DNA from: Rhodothermales bacterium
GTDB lineage: Bacteria; Bacteroidota; Rhodothermia; Rhodothermales; Bin80
Assembly: GCA_951812585.1 (NCBI GenBank)
Contig: OX638318.1
Span: forward strand, 3,042,810-3,106,809
Direction: 5' to 3'
DNA: 64,000 nt
The translations under genes were made by a program, and so were the position numbers. Under the pieces are notes generated by a model, which searched no databases, had not been told where the DNA came from, and saw nothing but the letters and a program-made list of their open reading frames with translations. Positions 28,402 through 37,153 of the stretch are shown in pieces (the stretch's first letter is position 1; each line of letters starts with the position of its first letter).

Positions 28402-28971
28402 ATGGAGCAGTACATCCAAGGCTTGGCCTACGTAGTGGGCGACGCCGTTGATACGGACCAGATCATTCCGGCTGAACACTTGGTCTACAGCCTCAAGCGT
28501 CCCGACGAGCGCCGCATGTACGGGCGTTTTGCGATGAGCGGCGTGCCGAAAGCTGAACAGGGGCTTCCATTCGGCAACATTCCCTTCACCGCGCCGGAGG
28601 CGTATCACAGCAGGTTCACATTTATTGTCGGGGGCACCAACTTCGGCTGCGGCTCTTCGCGAGAGCACGCACCCTTCGCGCTGACCGAGGCTGGGGCGCG
28701 TGTCGTCATAGCGGAGAGCTATGCGCGCATATTTTTCCGGAATACCGTTGATGGCGGCTTTGTGATTCCGTTTGAGTCGGAAGTACGCCTGATCACGCGT
28801 ATTCGAACAGGTGATTCGCTCGCGCTTGATACAACGCGCGCGCACCTGACCAATCATACGACCAGCGAAGTATTTCTTTTGCGCCCACTGGGAGACGTAG
28901 CCGACATTCTGAAAGCCGGCAACGTGTTCAACTATGCCCGCCAGGCTGGGCTGATTCCTGCAAGGCCATGA
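28402..28971 (+). CDS. leuD: 3-isopropylmalate dehydratase small subunit
   Basis: Swivel-domain partner of leuC. Shows 'GDAVDTDQIIPAEHL' at the N-terminus and 'GGTNFGCGSSREHAPFAL' (about residues 76-92), the small-subunit signature. 189 residues. Its stop overlaps the ATG of cimA (ATGA at 28968-28971). Confidence 0.95.
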   Translation: MEQYIQGLAYVVGDAVDTDQIIPAEHLVYSLKRPDERRMYGRFAMSGVPKAEQGLPFGNIPFTAPEAYHSRFTFIVGGTNFGCGSSREHAPFALTEAGARVVIAESYARIFFRNTVDGGFVIPFESEVRLITRIRTGDSLALDTTRAHLTNHTTSEVFLLRPLGDVADILKAGNVFNYARQAGLIPARP

Positions 28972-30584
28972 CCAAGGAACGCATTGAGCTGTTTGACACG
29001 ACCCTAAGGGACGGGTCTCAGGCTGAGCATGTCACACTGTCGGTATCCGACAAGATGCGCATCGCGCATCGCCTGGACATCTTCGGCATCCATGTTATTG
29101 AAGGCGGCTGGCCTGGCTCGAACCCCAAGGATCAGGAATTCTTTGAGGAGGCGGCTGTTTCCACCTGGAAGCAGGCGCAGATATGCGCGTTCGGCTCCAC
29201 GCGCCGCGCTGAAAACGTGCCGGCTCAGGACCCCAACCTCCAGGCGCTGTTGACGTCAGGTACCCGCGTGGTGTCGATCTTTGGTAAGAGCTGGACGCTG
29301 CATGTGGAGCGGGCTCTGGGCGTCAGTCATGCGGAAAATCTGGATATGATCGCCTCCAGCGTGGCGTTCCTTACGCGCCAAGACAAGCGCGTGATCTACG
29401 ACGCTGAGCACTTCTTTGACGGATACAAGGACAATCCGACGTATGCCTTGCGGACGCTGGAGGCCGCAGCCGGTGCGGGTGCCGATGTGCTGGTGCTCTG
29501 CGACACCAACGGCGGGACCTTGCCCAGCGACGTCTATCGCATTGCCCGCGCTGTATGCGAACGATTCGACAGCGTGGGCATCCACGCGCACAACGACATC
29601 GGATGTGGCGTAGCCAATGCTCTGGCCGCCGTAGAGGCAGGCGCACGCCATGTGCAGGGGACCATCAATGGCATTGGCGAGCGGGTCGGCAACGCCGACC
29701 TGTGCACAATCGTCGCATGCCTTCAAACCAAGATGGGGTTTGATTGCGTACCTGAGGCATGTTTGGCATCGCTCTCCGACCTGTCGCACTTTGTAGACGA
29801 GGTCGCCAATCTGTTGCCCCTGGACCGGGCACCTTTTGTTGGCAGGAGCGCGTTTGCACACAAAGGCGGCATCCACGTATCGGCCGTGTTGAAGGAGCCA
29901 TGTGCTTATGAGCATCTGGATCCTGCGGTTGTTGGCAACAAACGGCGGGTGCTGGTGTCAGATCTTTCTGGACAGTCCAATGTGCGCTACAAAGCGCGTG
30001 AGCTGGGAATTCAGCTCCGCGGGCACCGTGAAACCCGCGAAGCAGTCAAGCGCATCAAGGCGCTTGAGCACCTGGGATACGAGTACCAGGGTGCTGAGGC
30101 ATCGTTCGAGCTGCTATTGCGCAGTCTTCGCGGGGAGGAGACTGAGGCATTCAAGTTGGATCGGTTCAGGGTGCACACGGCGCAAGGCCAGCGTGGTGTG
30201 CAGTGGTCTGAGGCAACGGTAGCCGTTTTTGTGCGCGGCAAGCGGGAGCTAGCCGTAGCCGAAGGCGTGGGACCCGTTGATGCACTCTCGAATGCGCTGC
30301 ACAAAGCCCTGTGTCTGTCGTATCCTCGGCTAGATGCTGTTCGCCTGGCCGACTACAAGGTGCGCGTGCTGAGTTCCGCAAGCGCTACCGAAGCCACGGT
30401 GCGCGTGCTGATCGAGCATCACGAGGTGGGCGGCGAGCGCCGCTGGCACACCGTAGGCGTGTCGAAGAATATCTTGGATGCGAGCTGGCAGGCACTGACC
30501 GACGGCATACGCTACTACCTGTTCCACACCGATCCGCAGCGGCTCAAGTCCGATGCGGATGCGCTTCAGGCAGCAGCTGCATAG
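28968..30584 (+). CDS. cimA: (R)-citramalate synthase
   Basis: Makes citramalate from pyruvate and acetyl-CoA, feeding 2-oxobutanoate for isoleucine without threonine. It resembles LeuA but has the CimA form: 'ELFDTTLRDGSQAEHVTLSVSDK' and 'VIEGGWPGSNPKDQEFF' near the N-terminus, then 'THAHNDIGCGVANALA'-like 'IHAHNDIGCGVANALAAV'. A C-terminal regulatory domain follows from about residue 390. 538 residues. It ends the ilv-leu cluster and converges on the arg cluster. The last codons and stop are duplicated in the adjacent direct repeat. Confidence 0.94.
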   Translation: MTKERIELFDTTLRDGSQAEHVTLSVSDKMRIAHRLDIFGIHVIEGGWPGSNPKDQEFFEEAAVSTWKQAQICAFGSTRRAENVPAQDPNLQALLTSGTRVVSIFGKSWTLHVERALGVSHAENLDMIASSVAFLTRQDKRVIYDAEHFFDGYKDNPTYALRTLEAAAGAGADVLVLCDTNGGTLPSDVYRIARAVCERFDSVGIHAHNDIGCGVANALAAVEAGARHVQGTINGIGERVGNADLCTIVACLQTKMGFDCVPEACLASLSDLSHFVDEVANLLPLDRAPFVGRSAFAHKGGIHVSAVLKEPCAYEHLDPAVVGNKRRVLVSDLSGQSNVRYKARELGIQLRGHRETREAVKRIKALEHLGYEYQGAEASFELLLRSLRGEETEAFKLDRFRVHTAQGQRGVQWSEATVAVFVRGKRELAVAEGVGPVDALSNALHKALCLSYPRLDAVRLADYKVRVLSSASATEATVRVLIEHHEVGGERRWHTVGVSKNILDASWQALTDGIRYYLFHTDPQRLKSDADALQAAAA

Positions 30585-30625
30585 CGCAGCGCCTGCATTT
30601 CAGGCAGCGGTTGCATAGCGCAGCG
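30565..30625. repeat. 27-bp direct repeat spanning the cimA stop
   Basis: A segment beginning TTCAGGCAGC and ending GCATAGCGCAGCG occurs at 30565-30591 and 30599-30625, offset 34 bases and identical at 25 of 27 positions. Copy one holds the last codons and TAG of cimA. Copy two lies in the intergenic gap before the convergent argE end. Confidence 0.9.
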
Positions 30626-30640
30626 AAAGGTGCTTCGCCA

Positions 30641-31714
30641 TCAACGACCATCGGGGCTTGCGCTGAAGTAATCCTTGATGATCCGCATATAGGCCGACTG
30701 GGCTTGGAGCACCTCCGTTATGGCCACATGCTCATCTGCCGTGTGCGAAAGTGCACTGCTGCCCGGGCCAATCTTGACGACGGGGAGGTCGTGCAGGTGG
30801 ATCCAGTCACTCGCGGTGGGGGAGCCCATGGGCGCTGTGCTCGGCAAGGCGCGCAGGCAGCTCTGCACAATACGGGCGTCGGTTGGCGTGGATACTGGAA
30901 TAATCCGCCCACTGTGGATCGTCACTTCGGAGCGCAGCAGGGCATTCAGGTGCTGGGCGATGGCTTCATGCGACTGGCCTGGGACGGTTCGGATATCAAC
31001 ATAGAAGACGCAGCGCTCAGGGACCATGTTACGTGCTGAACCACCTTCAATAGTGGTGACGGACATCGTGGGTGGTCCCAGCACAGGATCCGCATCGCCA
31101 AGCGAATGCGTTTGCAGCAAGGCGATATCCGCCGCTGCAATAGTGATCGCGTTGACACCCAGGGCGGCCCGCGCTGCATGTGCGCTCTTGCCGCGCGCGA
31201 GGGCCTTCAGTATGAGCAGTCCTTTCTGTGCGACCACGGGCTGCAGCGACGTAGGCTCACCTACCAGCGCGGCGTCGAGCGGCGGCAGGTGCGGCCGCAG
31301 CATCTTAAGGCCGTTATCCTCCCCGCCGGTTTCTTCGCATGCGGTAAAGGCCGCGATAACCTGGCCTCGGGCAGGCGCCCATCCTTGACGTGCCAATGCC
31401 AAAAGGGCCGCGGTCATGGCGGCGACGCTGGATTTAGCATCAACAGCACCGCGCCCATACAGGCAGCCCTGGATCTCTTCAGGGTCAAACTGCTGCCTGC
31501 CCTCAGCAGGCGGTACCACATCCAGATGCGAGTTGAGGAGCAGGCGGGGCGCGCCGCGCCCAAGGGAGAAGTAGACGTTGTTGTCGAGGCGATAGCGTTG
31601 GAGGCCGGTGTCCTGCACGTATGACTCCAAGTACGTCGCGATCTCGTTCTCCTGATGGCTCAGCGAACGGTGCCGTATCAGTTCCTTAAGCAGCTGTATC
31701 GTTGGATGTGGCAT
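30641..31714 (-). CDS. argE: M20 deacylase, N-acylcitrulline/ornithine type
   Basis: Zinc aminoacylase of the M20 family. Metal motifs: 'LLLNSHLDVVPP' (His), 'GRGAVDAKSSVAAM' (bridging Asp), 'ACEETGGED' (catalytic Glu pair) and a C-terminal 'SHTADEHV' His. 357 residues. Its start abuts the argB stop with no gap. In an argF'-type pathway the substrate would be N-acylcitrulline, not N-acetylornithine; that is inferred from its neighbours. The symbol follows the context; lysine-type M20 enzymes are similar. Confidence 0.85.
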   Translation of the reverse strand: MPHPTIQLLKELIRHRSLSHQENEIATYLESYVQDTGLQRYRLDNNVYFSLGRGAPRLLLNSHLDVVPPAEGRQQFDPEEIQGCLYGRGAVDAKSSVAAMTAALLALARQGWAPARGQVIAAFTACEETGGEDNGLKMLRPHLPPLDAALVGEPTSLQPVVAQKGLLILKALARGKSAHAARAALGVNAITIAAADIALLQTHSLGDADPVLGPPTMSVTTIEGGSARNMVPERCVFYVDIRTVPGQSHEAIAQHLNALLRSEVTIHSGRIIPVSTPTDARIVQSCLRALPSTAPMGSPTASDWIHLHDLPVVKIGPGSSALSHTADEHVAITEVLQAQSAYMRIIKDYFSASPDGR

Positions 31715-32545
31715 CTACAAGACGATTTGCGTGGCCCGGGTTCGGGCTGCGATGTCGGAAGGTCCTGCGATATAGGCTTCGTGCACGCCGCTGCGCAGGG
31801 CCGCTAATGCGACTTGACCTTTGACGCGCATGCCGCCGGTGATCCAGCCTTCCTCTTCCCCTTGGCGCAGCAGATTGGTGTCCATGCGTGGCACCCGCGT
31901 GGCGGGCGCATCGGCGCGCCGCCGGATACCGCCGGTTTCCGTCACCAGGATCAGCGTGTGCGCGCACAGCCCGGCAGCGAGGGCGCTGGCCACGGTGTCC
32001 GCGTTGACGTTATATCGCCGGCCCTTCGTGTCCACCCCGATCGGGGCGACGACCGGAAGGTACCCCGCATCCAGCAGCGTTGTAAGGATGCTGGTACGAA
32101 CGGCTTGTATTTCGCCCACCCATCCGAAGTCGATGGCTTCGCCATCGATGATCCAGGGAGTCCGTCGGGTCACGGTCAGGAGGCTGCCATCGGCACCACT
32201 CAGTCCTACGCTCCGAATCCCTGTCGCCTGCGCCTGGCCCACAAGGTCCAGGTTGACGCCGCCGCGCAGAGTCCATTCTACAATCTGAAGGTCCAGCGCT
32301 GTTGTTACACGCCTACCCTGAACGATGCGCGGCTTATGTCCCAGCCTTCGCGCAAGCGAGCTCGCCGCGCCGCCGCCGCCATGCACGATCACGACCGGTG
32401 CAGCGGCCTGGAGCGTGCGAACCTGCGGCCAAAAGCTGCCTAGGTTGCCCACAACCGTGCCGCCGATTTTGATCACCGTAGGCGCGTGCGCGCCGTGTAT
32501 GCGGCCATCAGCCAAGGATCCTTGCCAGTATCGCGACTTGGGCAT
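31715..32545 (-). CDS. argB: N-acylglutamate kinase
   Basis: Phosphorylates N-acylglutamate. The amino acid kinase motif 'TVIKIGGTVVGNLGSFW' and the Gly-rich 'VVIVHGGGGAASSLARRLG' are present, followed by 'NLDLVGQAQATGI' and 'YNVNADTVASALAAGL'. The start is uncertain. ATG 32545 gives about 275 residues and overlaps argF' by 38 bases; a TTG at 32515 would overlap by 8. A still longer frame begins at 32605. No N-terminal NAGS-like part is seen. Confidence 0.88.
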   Translation of the reverse strand: MPKSRYWQGSLADGRIHGAHAPTVIKIGGTVVGNLGSFWPQVRTLQAAAPVVIVHGGGGAASSLARRLGHKPRIVQGRRVTTALDLQIVEWTLRGGVNLDLVGQAQATGIRSVGLSGADGSLLTVTRRTPWIIDGEAIDFGWVGEIQAVRTSILTTLLDAGYLPVVAPIGVDTKGRRYNVNADTVASALAAGLCAHTLILVTETGGIRRRADAPATRVPRMDTNLLRQGEEEGWITGGMRVKGQVALAALRSGVHEAYIAGPSDIAARTRATQIVL

Positions 32546-33533
32546 GCAGGCGAAATTCCGCCTGCAGGAGATGGATTGCGTTCGGGCTGTCAATGACGGC
32601 GTCATCCACTACCACATTGCGCCGAACGGGGAGGCAGTGCATGAAGGCTGCCGCGTTGGTGCGCGCCATGAGCACCGCTGTGACACGCCACTGCCGCAAC
32701 CTTTGCCGCAGCATCGTCTCCTGTTCGCGGCTTTCGTAGGCCAAAGCGGACCCCCATGCCTTGGTGTAGATTACATCAGCGTCGGCTGCGGCAGCGGACA
32801 GGTCGGTCGTTTCGGTGACCGACTGGCCACGCGCAGCCGCGTACTGGCGGGCACGCGCCATGACGCCGGCATCCAGTTCGAAGCCCTCAGGCCGCGCTAT
32901 GGTGACCTGCATTCCCATGCGCGCGGCCATGAGCAGCGCGGAGTTCGGGACCGCCATCGGGAGCGCTTTGGGATGAAATGCCCAAGCCAGGACAAACCGC
33001 TTGCCCTGCTGCGCGCCGCTGAAGTGTTCGTGCAATGTTGCAGCATCGGCCAAGGCCTGGCATGGGTGGTAAAACGCCGATTCAAGATTGATCACAGGCA
33101 CTGTGGCGGCAGCCAGGATGGCCTTGAAGCGTGTTTCGTCGCGGTCACTGGCATAGTCAGTCCCGGATGCGAAGGCGCGCACGCCCAGTGCATCGTAGTA
33201 CCGTGACAAAACGCCGATAGCTTCGTGGATGTGTTCAGCCCGGTCGCCATCCATCACCACGCCTTGCCGCCACTCAAAATCCCATGTGCCCCGGCCTGGA
33301 ATGATCGTGGACGATGAAGCCCCCAATCGGTTTGCCGCGACCTCCATGGAGGTCAGTGTACGGAGCGACGGGTTGAAGAAGACCAAGCCAATGTGACGCC
33401 GGTGCAGCCTCGGTGCGCGGAGCCTGCCGTGGTATTCGTCAACGGCATCGTGCACCATCCGCTCCCATTCCGTGTCGCTGCACTCATGCCAGGCCAACAG
33501 ATGCCTGGCCCCCAGCATGGCCTTCTCTTTCAT
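32508..33533 (-). CDS. argF': N-acylornithine carbamoyltransferase (argF' type)
   Basis: Transfers the carbamoyl group to N-acylornithine. It has the carbamoyl-phosphate loop 'FFNPSLRTLTSMEVAANRLG' (about residues 52-71), 'FYHPCQALADAATL', the Pro-rich loop 'HPKALPMAVPNSALLMAA' and 'MHCLPVRRNVVVDDAVID'. The APNS-type loop marks the acylornithine branch, not classical ornithine transcarbamylase. At the specificity position the sequence is DGDRAEH (Ala99), where acetyl-type enzymes have Glu and succinyl-type Pro. ATG 33533 lies 5 bases after argD; 341 residues. Confidence 0.88.
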   Translation of the reverse strand: MKEKAMLGARHLLAWHECSDTEWERMVHDAVDEYHGRLRAPRLHRRHIGLVFFNPSLRTLTSMEVAANRLGASSSTIIPGRGTWDFEWRQGVVMDGDRAEHIHEAIGVLSRYYDALGVRAFASGTDYASDRDETRFKAILAAATVPVINLESAFYHPCQALADAATLHEHFSGAQQGKRFVLAWAFHPKALPMAVPNSALLMAARMGMQVTIARPEGFELDAGVMARARQYAAARGQSVTETTDLSAAAADADVIYTKAWGSALAYESREQETMLRQRLRQWRVTAVLMARTNAAAFMHCLPVRRNVVVDDAVIDSPNAIHLLQAEFRLHAQVAILARILG

Positions 33534-33537
33534 TGTT

Positions 33538-34707
33538 CTATGGCTTTTGAGCAGCTTCATGCAGCGCCTCGGCAAACGCATCCAGCGCCGCGTCTGTGGT
33601 GATCAGAGGCGGCATCAGACGCATGACATGAGGATCGCCCGAGCCGCCGGCCAAAACGCCCTTTTCGCGCAGGGCGCTCAGTACAGGTACACACGGGCGC
33701 CCAAAGTCAAGTCCGATAAGGCACCCGCGTCCGCGAACGGCCTGGACATGCGGCGCCGCGATGGCGGCCACGGCGCGGTGGATAACTGCCGCCCTGGACA
33801 TCAGGTTCTCATCGAGGATGGTCTGCAGCGTCGCTTCCACCGCGGCCATCGCGAGCATGCCTCCGCCGAACGTGGAGCCCTGGTCTCCGTACTGTACGCC
33901 TGAAGCCAGCGCGTCGCTTACCAGCGTGGCACCAACAGGGATGCCTGACCCCAAGCTTTTGGCCAGCGTAATGATATCCGGAACGACATCGTACTGCTCG
34001 GCTACGGAGAACGTGCCCGTGCGGCCAATACCCGTCTGTACTTCGTCAAAGATCAGCAGCGCACCTGCTTGATCGCAGCGTGCGCGCAGACCCTGATAGT
34101 AGGCTGCTGGCGCCTGCACCATACCGCTAATGCTCTGTATGGGCTCAACGATGACCGCTGCAGCGCCTTCGTGAGCTTCCAATGCCCGTCCTGTTGCATC
34201 GAGGTCGCCAAAGGGCACAAAGTGCGTATCGGGCAGCACCGCCTGGTAGGGCGCACGATAGGCTGGATTCCATGTTGTGGCCAGGCTGCCCAGCGTTCGG
34301 CCGTGGAAGTCCCCCTCCATCGCAATGATTCTTTGGCGCCCGGTCGCCTTGCGTGCGATCTTCAGTGCCGTTTCTACGGCTTCAGTACCCGAATTGCAGA
34401 AAAAAATATTGCCGAGGCCTTCCGGCGCTACGTCTGCCAGAAGCGCCGCGGCACGGGCCCGCACATCGCTGTAGACGACATTGGAATAGAAGAGCAGCCG
34501 GGCAGCCTGTCGCTGGATTGCGGCGACCACCTTCGGTGGGCAGTGCCCCAGCAGCGTTACCGCATGGCCGCCATACAGATCGAGATAGCGCTTGCCGTTC
34601 GCATCCCATACGTAGGATCCCTCGCCACGGACGAGCGCGATGGGAAACTTCCGATAGGTATGGATGAGGAACGCGTCCTCGGCCCGCGTGATTTGGGCAG
34701 TGGTCAT
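33538..34707 (-). CDS. argD: N-acylornithine aminotransferase
   Basis: PLP enzyme. It has 'GKRYLDLYGGHAVTLLGHCPP', 'FFCNSGTEAVETALKIARKATG', 'DEVQTGIGRTG' and the Schiff-base lysine in 'TLAKSLGSGIPVGA'. The first Met of the family-like sequence (TTAQITRAEDAFLI) is at 34707 and overlaps the argC stop as ATGA. The frame stays open upstream to 34905, but that part lies inside argC. About 389 residues. It probably takes N-acetyl- or N-succinylornithine. Confidence 0.93.
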   Translation of the reverse strand: MTTAQITRAEDAFLIHTYRKFPIALVRGEGSYVWDANGKRYLDLYGGHAVTLLGHCPPKVVAAIQRQAARLLFYSNVVYSDVRARAAALLADVAPEGLGNIFFCNSGTEAVETALKIARKATGRQRIIAMEGDFHGRTLGSLATTWNPAYRAPYQAVLPDTHFVPFGDLDATGRALEAHEGAAAVIVEPIQSISGMVQAPAAYYQGLRARCDQAGALLIFDEVQTGIGRTGTFSVAEQYDVVPDIITLAKSLGSGIPVGATLVSDALASGVQYGDQGSTFGGGMLAMAAVEATLQTILDENLMSRAAVIHRAVAAIAAPHVQAVRGRGCLIGLDFGRPCVPVLSALREKGVLAGGSGDPHVMRLMPPLITTDAALDAFAEALHEAAQKP

Positions 34708-35714
34708 TGCGGATTGACAAGCAGTCCCGCCAAGGGTGGCAGGCCGCAGATCTCGTTGAGATTTTGGATCGCCTGGGAGGCAGCGCCTTTCATCAGGTTG
34801 TCGAGGGCAAAGCCAATGACCACGCTCTTGCCGCGTGTCACCCATCCGATGTCGCAAAAGGGGGTGCCGACCACGTACCGGAGCTCGGGCAGCTGATCGG
34901 GCCACAGCCGAACCAGCGGTTTCGCACCATAGAAGGCGTGGTACAGCTCCGAAAGGTTGGCGCCATCAACCGGCGATGGTGCCGTGACATGGATCGTGCC
35001 CCAGATGCCGTACGTCCAGGGACCAGACACGGGTACCAGCGACACCGAGGCTCCCGGGCTGAGCAGTTGCAGCACCTCGGGCAGATGCTGGTGCTGCAGA
35101 ACCTTGTAGGCGCGCACATTGCCATCTCTCATGGGAAAGTGCGTGGTAATCTTAGGCTGCGTGCCTGACCCGGATGCTCCCGTCAGCGCAGTGATGGCCG
35201 CGTGGTACGAAGGCCATCGCTCCTGCAGCGGGCGCAGAGCCAGGGCCATGCCCGTGGCGAAGCATCCGGGATTTGCAATCCTGTGGGCTCGATAGGGCGC
35301 AGCAAGTTCCGGGAGCCCATACTCAAAGGTGTTCAACAGGTCTGGAGCCGGGTGCGTGAATCCATACCATTGCACATAGTGCTCAGGGTCCTTCAGCCGC
35401 AGGTCTGCGCTGAGGTCCACAACGGCGCCATCAAAGTCTTGCGACAACAGGTGCTGAACGGCTGCGACGCCGCGGCCGTGCTCCGCCGTGATGAGCACGG
35501 CATCCAGGTCGGCTGCAGACAATTCGTGCGGATCAAGAAACATCAGCTTCGTGGTGCCCTTAAGAATCGGATGCGCGGCATGCAGCGGCCGGCCCGCGAA
35601 TGTCCGGCTGGTCACCGCGGCCAGCGTCACCTGCGGATGGCGCAGAAGGATGCGGATCAATTCTCGGCCCACATAACCGGCGCCGTGGAGCAGTGCTGTG
35701 GACTTCGTTGCCAT
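34704..35714 (-). CDS. argC: N-acyl-gamma-glutamyl-phosphate reductase
   Basis: NADPH reductase. The N-terminus 'LLHGAGYVGRELIRILLRHP' is the Rossmann motif; the active-site Cys lies in 'IANPGCFATGMALAL'. 'VDLSADLRLKDPEHY' and 'SGTQPKITTHFPMRDGNVRAYKVLQHQHLPE' are also characteristic. 336 residues. It is placed second in the cluster, between argG and argD, with a 38-base gap from argG. Confidence 0.94.
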   Translation of the reverse strand: MATKSTALLHGAGYVGRELIRILLRHPQVTLAAVTSRTFAGRPLHAAHPILKGTTKLMFLDPHELSAADLDAVLITAEHGRGVAAVQHLLSQDFDGAVVDLSADLRLKDPEHYVQWYGFTHPAPDLLNTFEYGLPELAAPYRAHRIANPGCFATGMALALRPLQERWPSYHAAITALTGASGSGTQPKITTHFPMRDGNVRAYKVLQHQHLPEVLQLLSPGASVSLVPVSGPWTYGIWGTIHVTAPSPVDGANLSELYHAFYGAKPLVRLWPDQLPELRYVVGTPFCDIGWVTRGKSVVIGFALDNLMKGAASQAIQNLNEICGLPPLAGLLVNPQ

Positions 35715-35752
35715 ATTGCGATCGCTTCAGCGGGGAGTGGCCATCGGCAGTA

Positions 35753-36943
35753 TCACTGCCGAATCTTGTGCGCCAGATAGGCTTGCAATCCGGCAATCCG
35801 GCAAAAGCCGCGCGCGTCCCGGCCATCCCAGAAAGCGGATTCTTCCCCGTAGGTGGCGACATCTGCATCAAACATTGAATGGGGACTCTCGCATCCTTCG
35901 ACCGTGGCGCGCCCGTCTTGCAGCTGCATGTAGACGTTGCCCGTAACCACTTCCTGTGAGCTAAGCAGAAAGGCTTCAATATCTCGCATCACCGGATCAA
36001 AGTGCTGCCCTTCGTGCAGCAGCATGCCGTAGAAATCGGCGAGGCGATCTTTCTGATAACGCTGCCATTTGGTCAGGGTCAGCTTTTCGAGTTCTCTGTG
36101 GGCATCTATCAGAATGATGGGTGCGGGCGCCTCGAACGCTACGCGTCCCTTCAGTCCCAGTATTGTATCGCCCACATGGTTGCCGCGACCGATGCCGAAG
36201 TGCATTCCGATGTCGTTGAGCGCCTCGATGAGCGGCACAGGGTCCATCGGCTTGTCGCCAATCGCAACAGGGATGCCGTGGGCGAACGACAGCTTGACGT
36301 GCTGGTTCGGTGCCGGGTTTGCTGCCGACTGCGCCGCGCCCGGATAAGCTGCTTCGGGAAGCGGGCGGCGGGTGGAAAGTGTTTCTGCGCCACCGATGGT
36401 GGTGCCCCACAGTCCGGTGTTGATCGAATATTTCGTCGTCGCAGTCGGAACGTCATAGCCTCGCTTCTTCAGGAAGGCGGTCGTGTCTGCGCGCGTAAGG
36501 CGGTGTTCCCTAATGGGTGTGATCAGGTCGAGGTCGTTCGCCAAGAACTGCAGGGCCACATCAAATCGCACCTGATCGTTGCCCGCACCAGTTGATCCAT
36601 GCGCCACAGCCCGCGCGTCCAGGTCTCTTGCCACCGCCACGGTCATCCGCGCCTGCACCACACGTTCTGATCCCACGCAGAGCGGATACACGCCGCCCCG
36701 CAGCACGTTGCCCATGATGAGGTACCGCAGGTGTTCCTCAAACAGCAGGCTCCGCCCGTCAACGAGGTAATGTCCGGCGGCTCCTAGTTCAGCTGACCGT
36801 GCCTGCAGCCTTGCCGCATCTGCCGCAGTGACGCCGCCGGTGTTGACCGTAACCGTGTAGACCGCTTCCTGGTAGGTTTCGCGCAGGTAGGGTACGCAGA
36901 AGGAGGTATCAAGGCCGCCGCTAAAGGCAAGAACGATCGACAT
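35753..36943 (-). CDS. argG: argininosuccinate synthase
   Basis: Joins citrulline and aspartate with ATP. The PP-loop SGGLDTSF at residues 9-16 is diagnostic, with 'SINTGLWGTTIGG' and 'HFGIGRGNHVGDTILGLKGR' following. 396 residues. First gene of the minus-strand argGCDF'BE run. argH is not in the window. Confidence 0.96.
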   Translation of the reverse strand: MSIVLAFSGGLDTSFCVPYLRETYQEAVYTVTVNTGGVTAADAARLQARSAELGAAGHYLVDGRSLLFEEHLRYLIMGNVLRGGVYPLCVGSERVVQARMTVAVARDLDARAVAHGSTGAGNDQVRFDVALQFLANDLDLITPIREHRLTRADTTAFLKKRGYDVPTATTKYSINTGLWGTTIGGAETLSTRRPLPEAAYPGAAQSAANPAPNQHVKLSFAHGIPVAIGDKPMDPVPLIEALNDIGMHFGIGRGNHVGDTILGLKGRVAFEAPAPIILIDAHRELEKLTLTKWQRYQKDRLADFYGMLLHEGQHFDPVMRDIEAFLLSSQEVVTGNVYMQLQDGRATVEGCESPHSMFDADVATYGEESAFWDGRDARGFCRIAGLQAYLAHKIRQ

Positions 36944-37153
36944 TATGGCCTATGCTGCGCTTCATAAGACGCTGATTTGTGGCAATAAGCGCCATAGCGT
37001 ATCGGGAACACCCTGGAGACACCTTTGCGAGGCTGGTTGAACGCATGACAGCACCGATGGATCGCCCGACGTACCTTATCGGCAGGGGATACACTGGCGG
37101 GCGTCCGAGTTACATGAAGTGCGGCTTGATGAGAGGCCAATGCATGGTGCACC

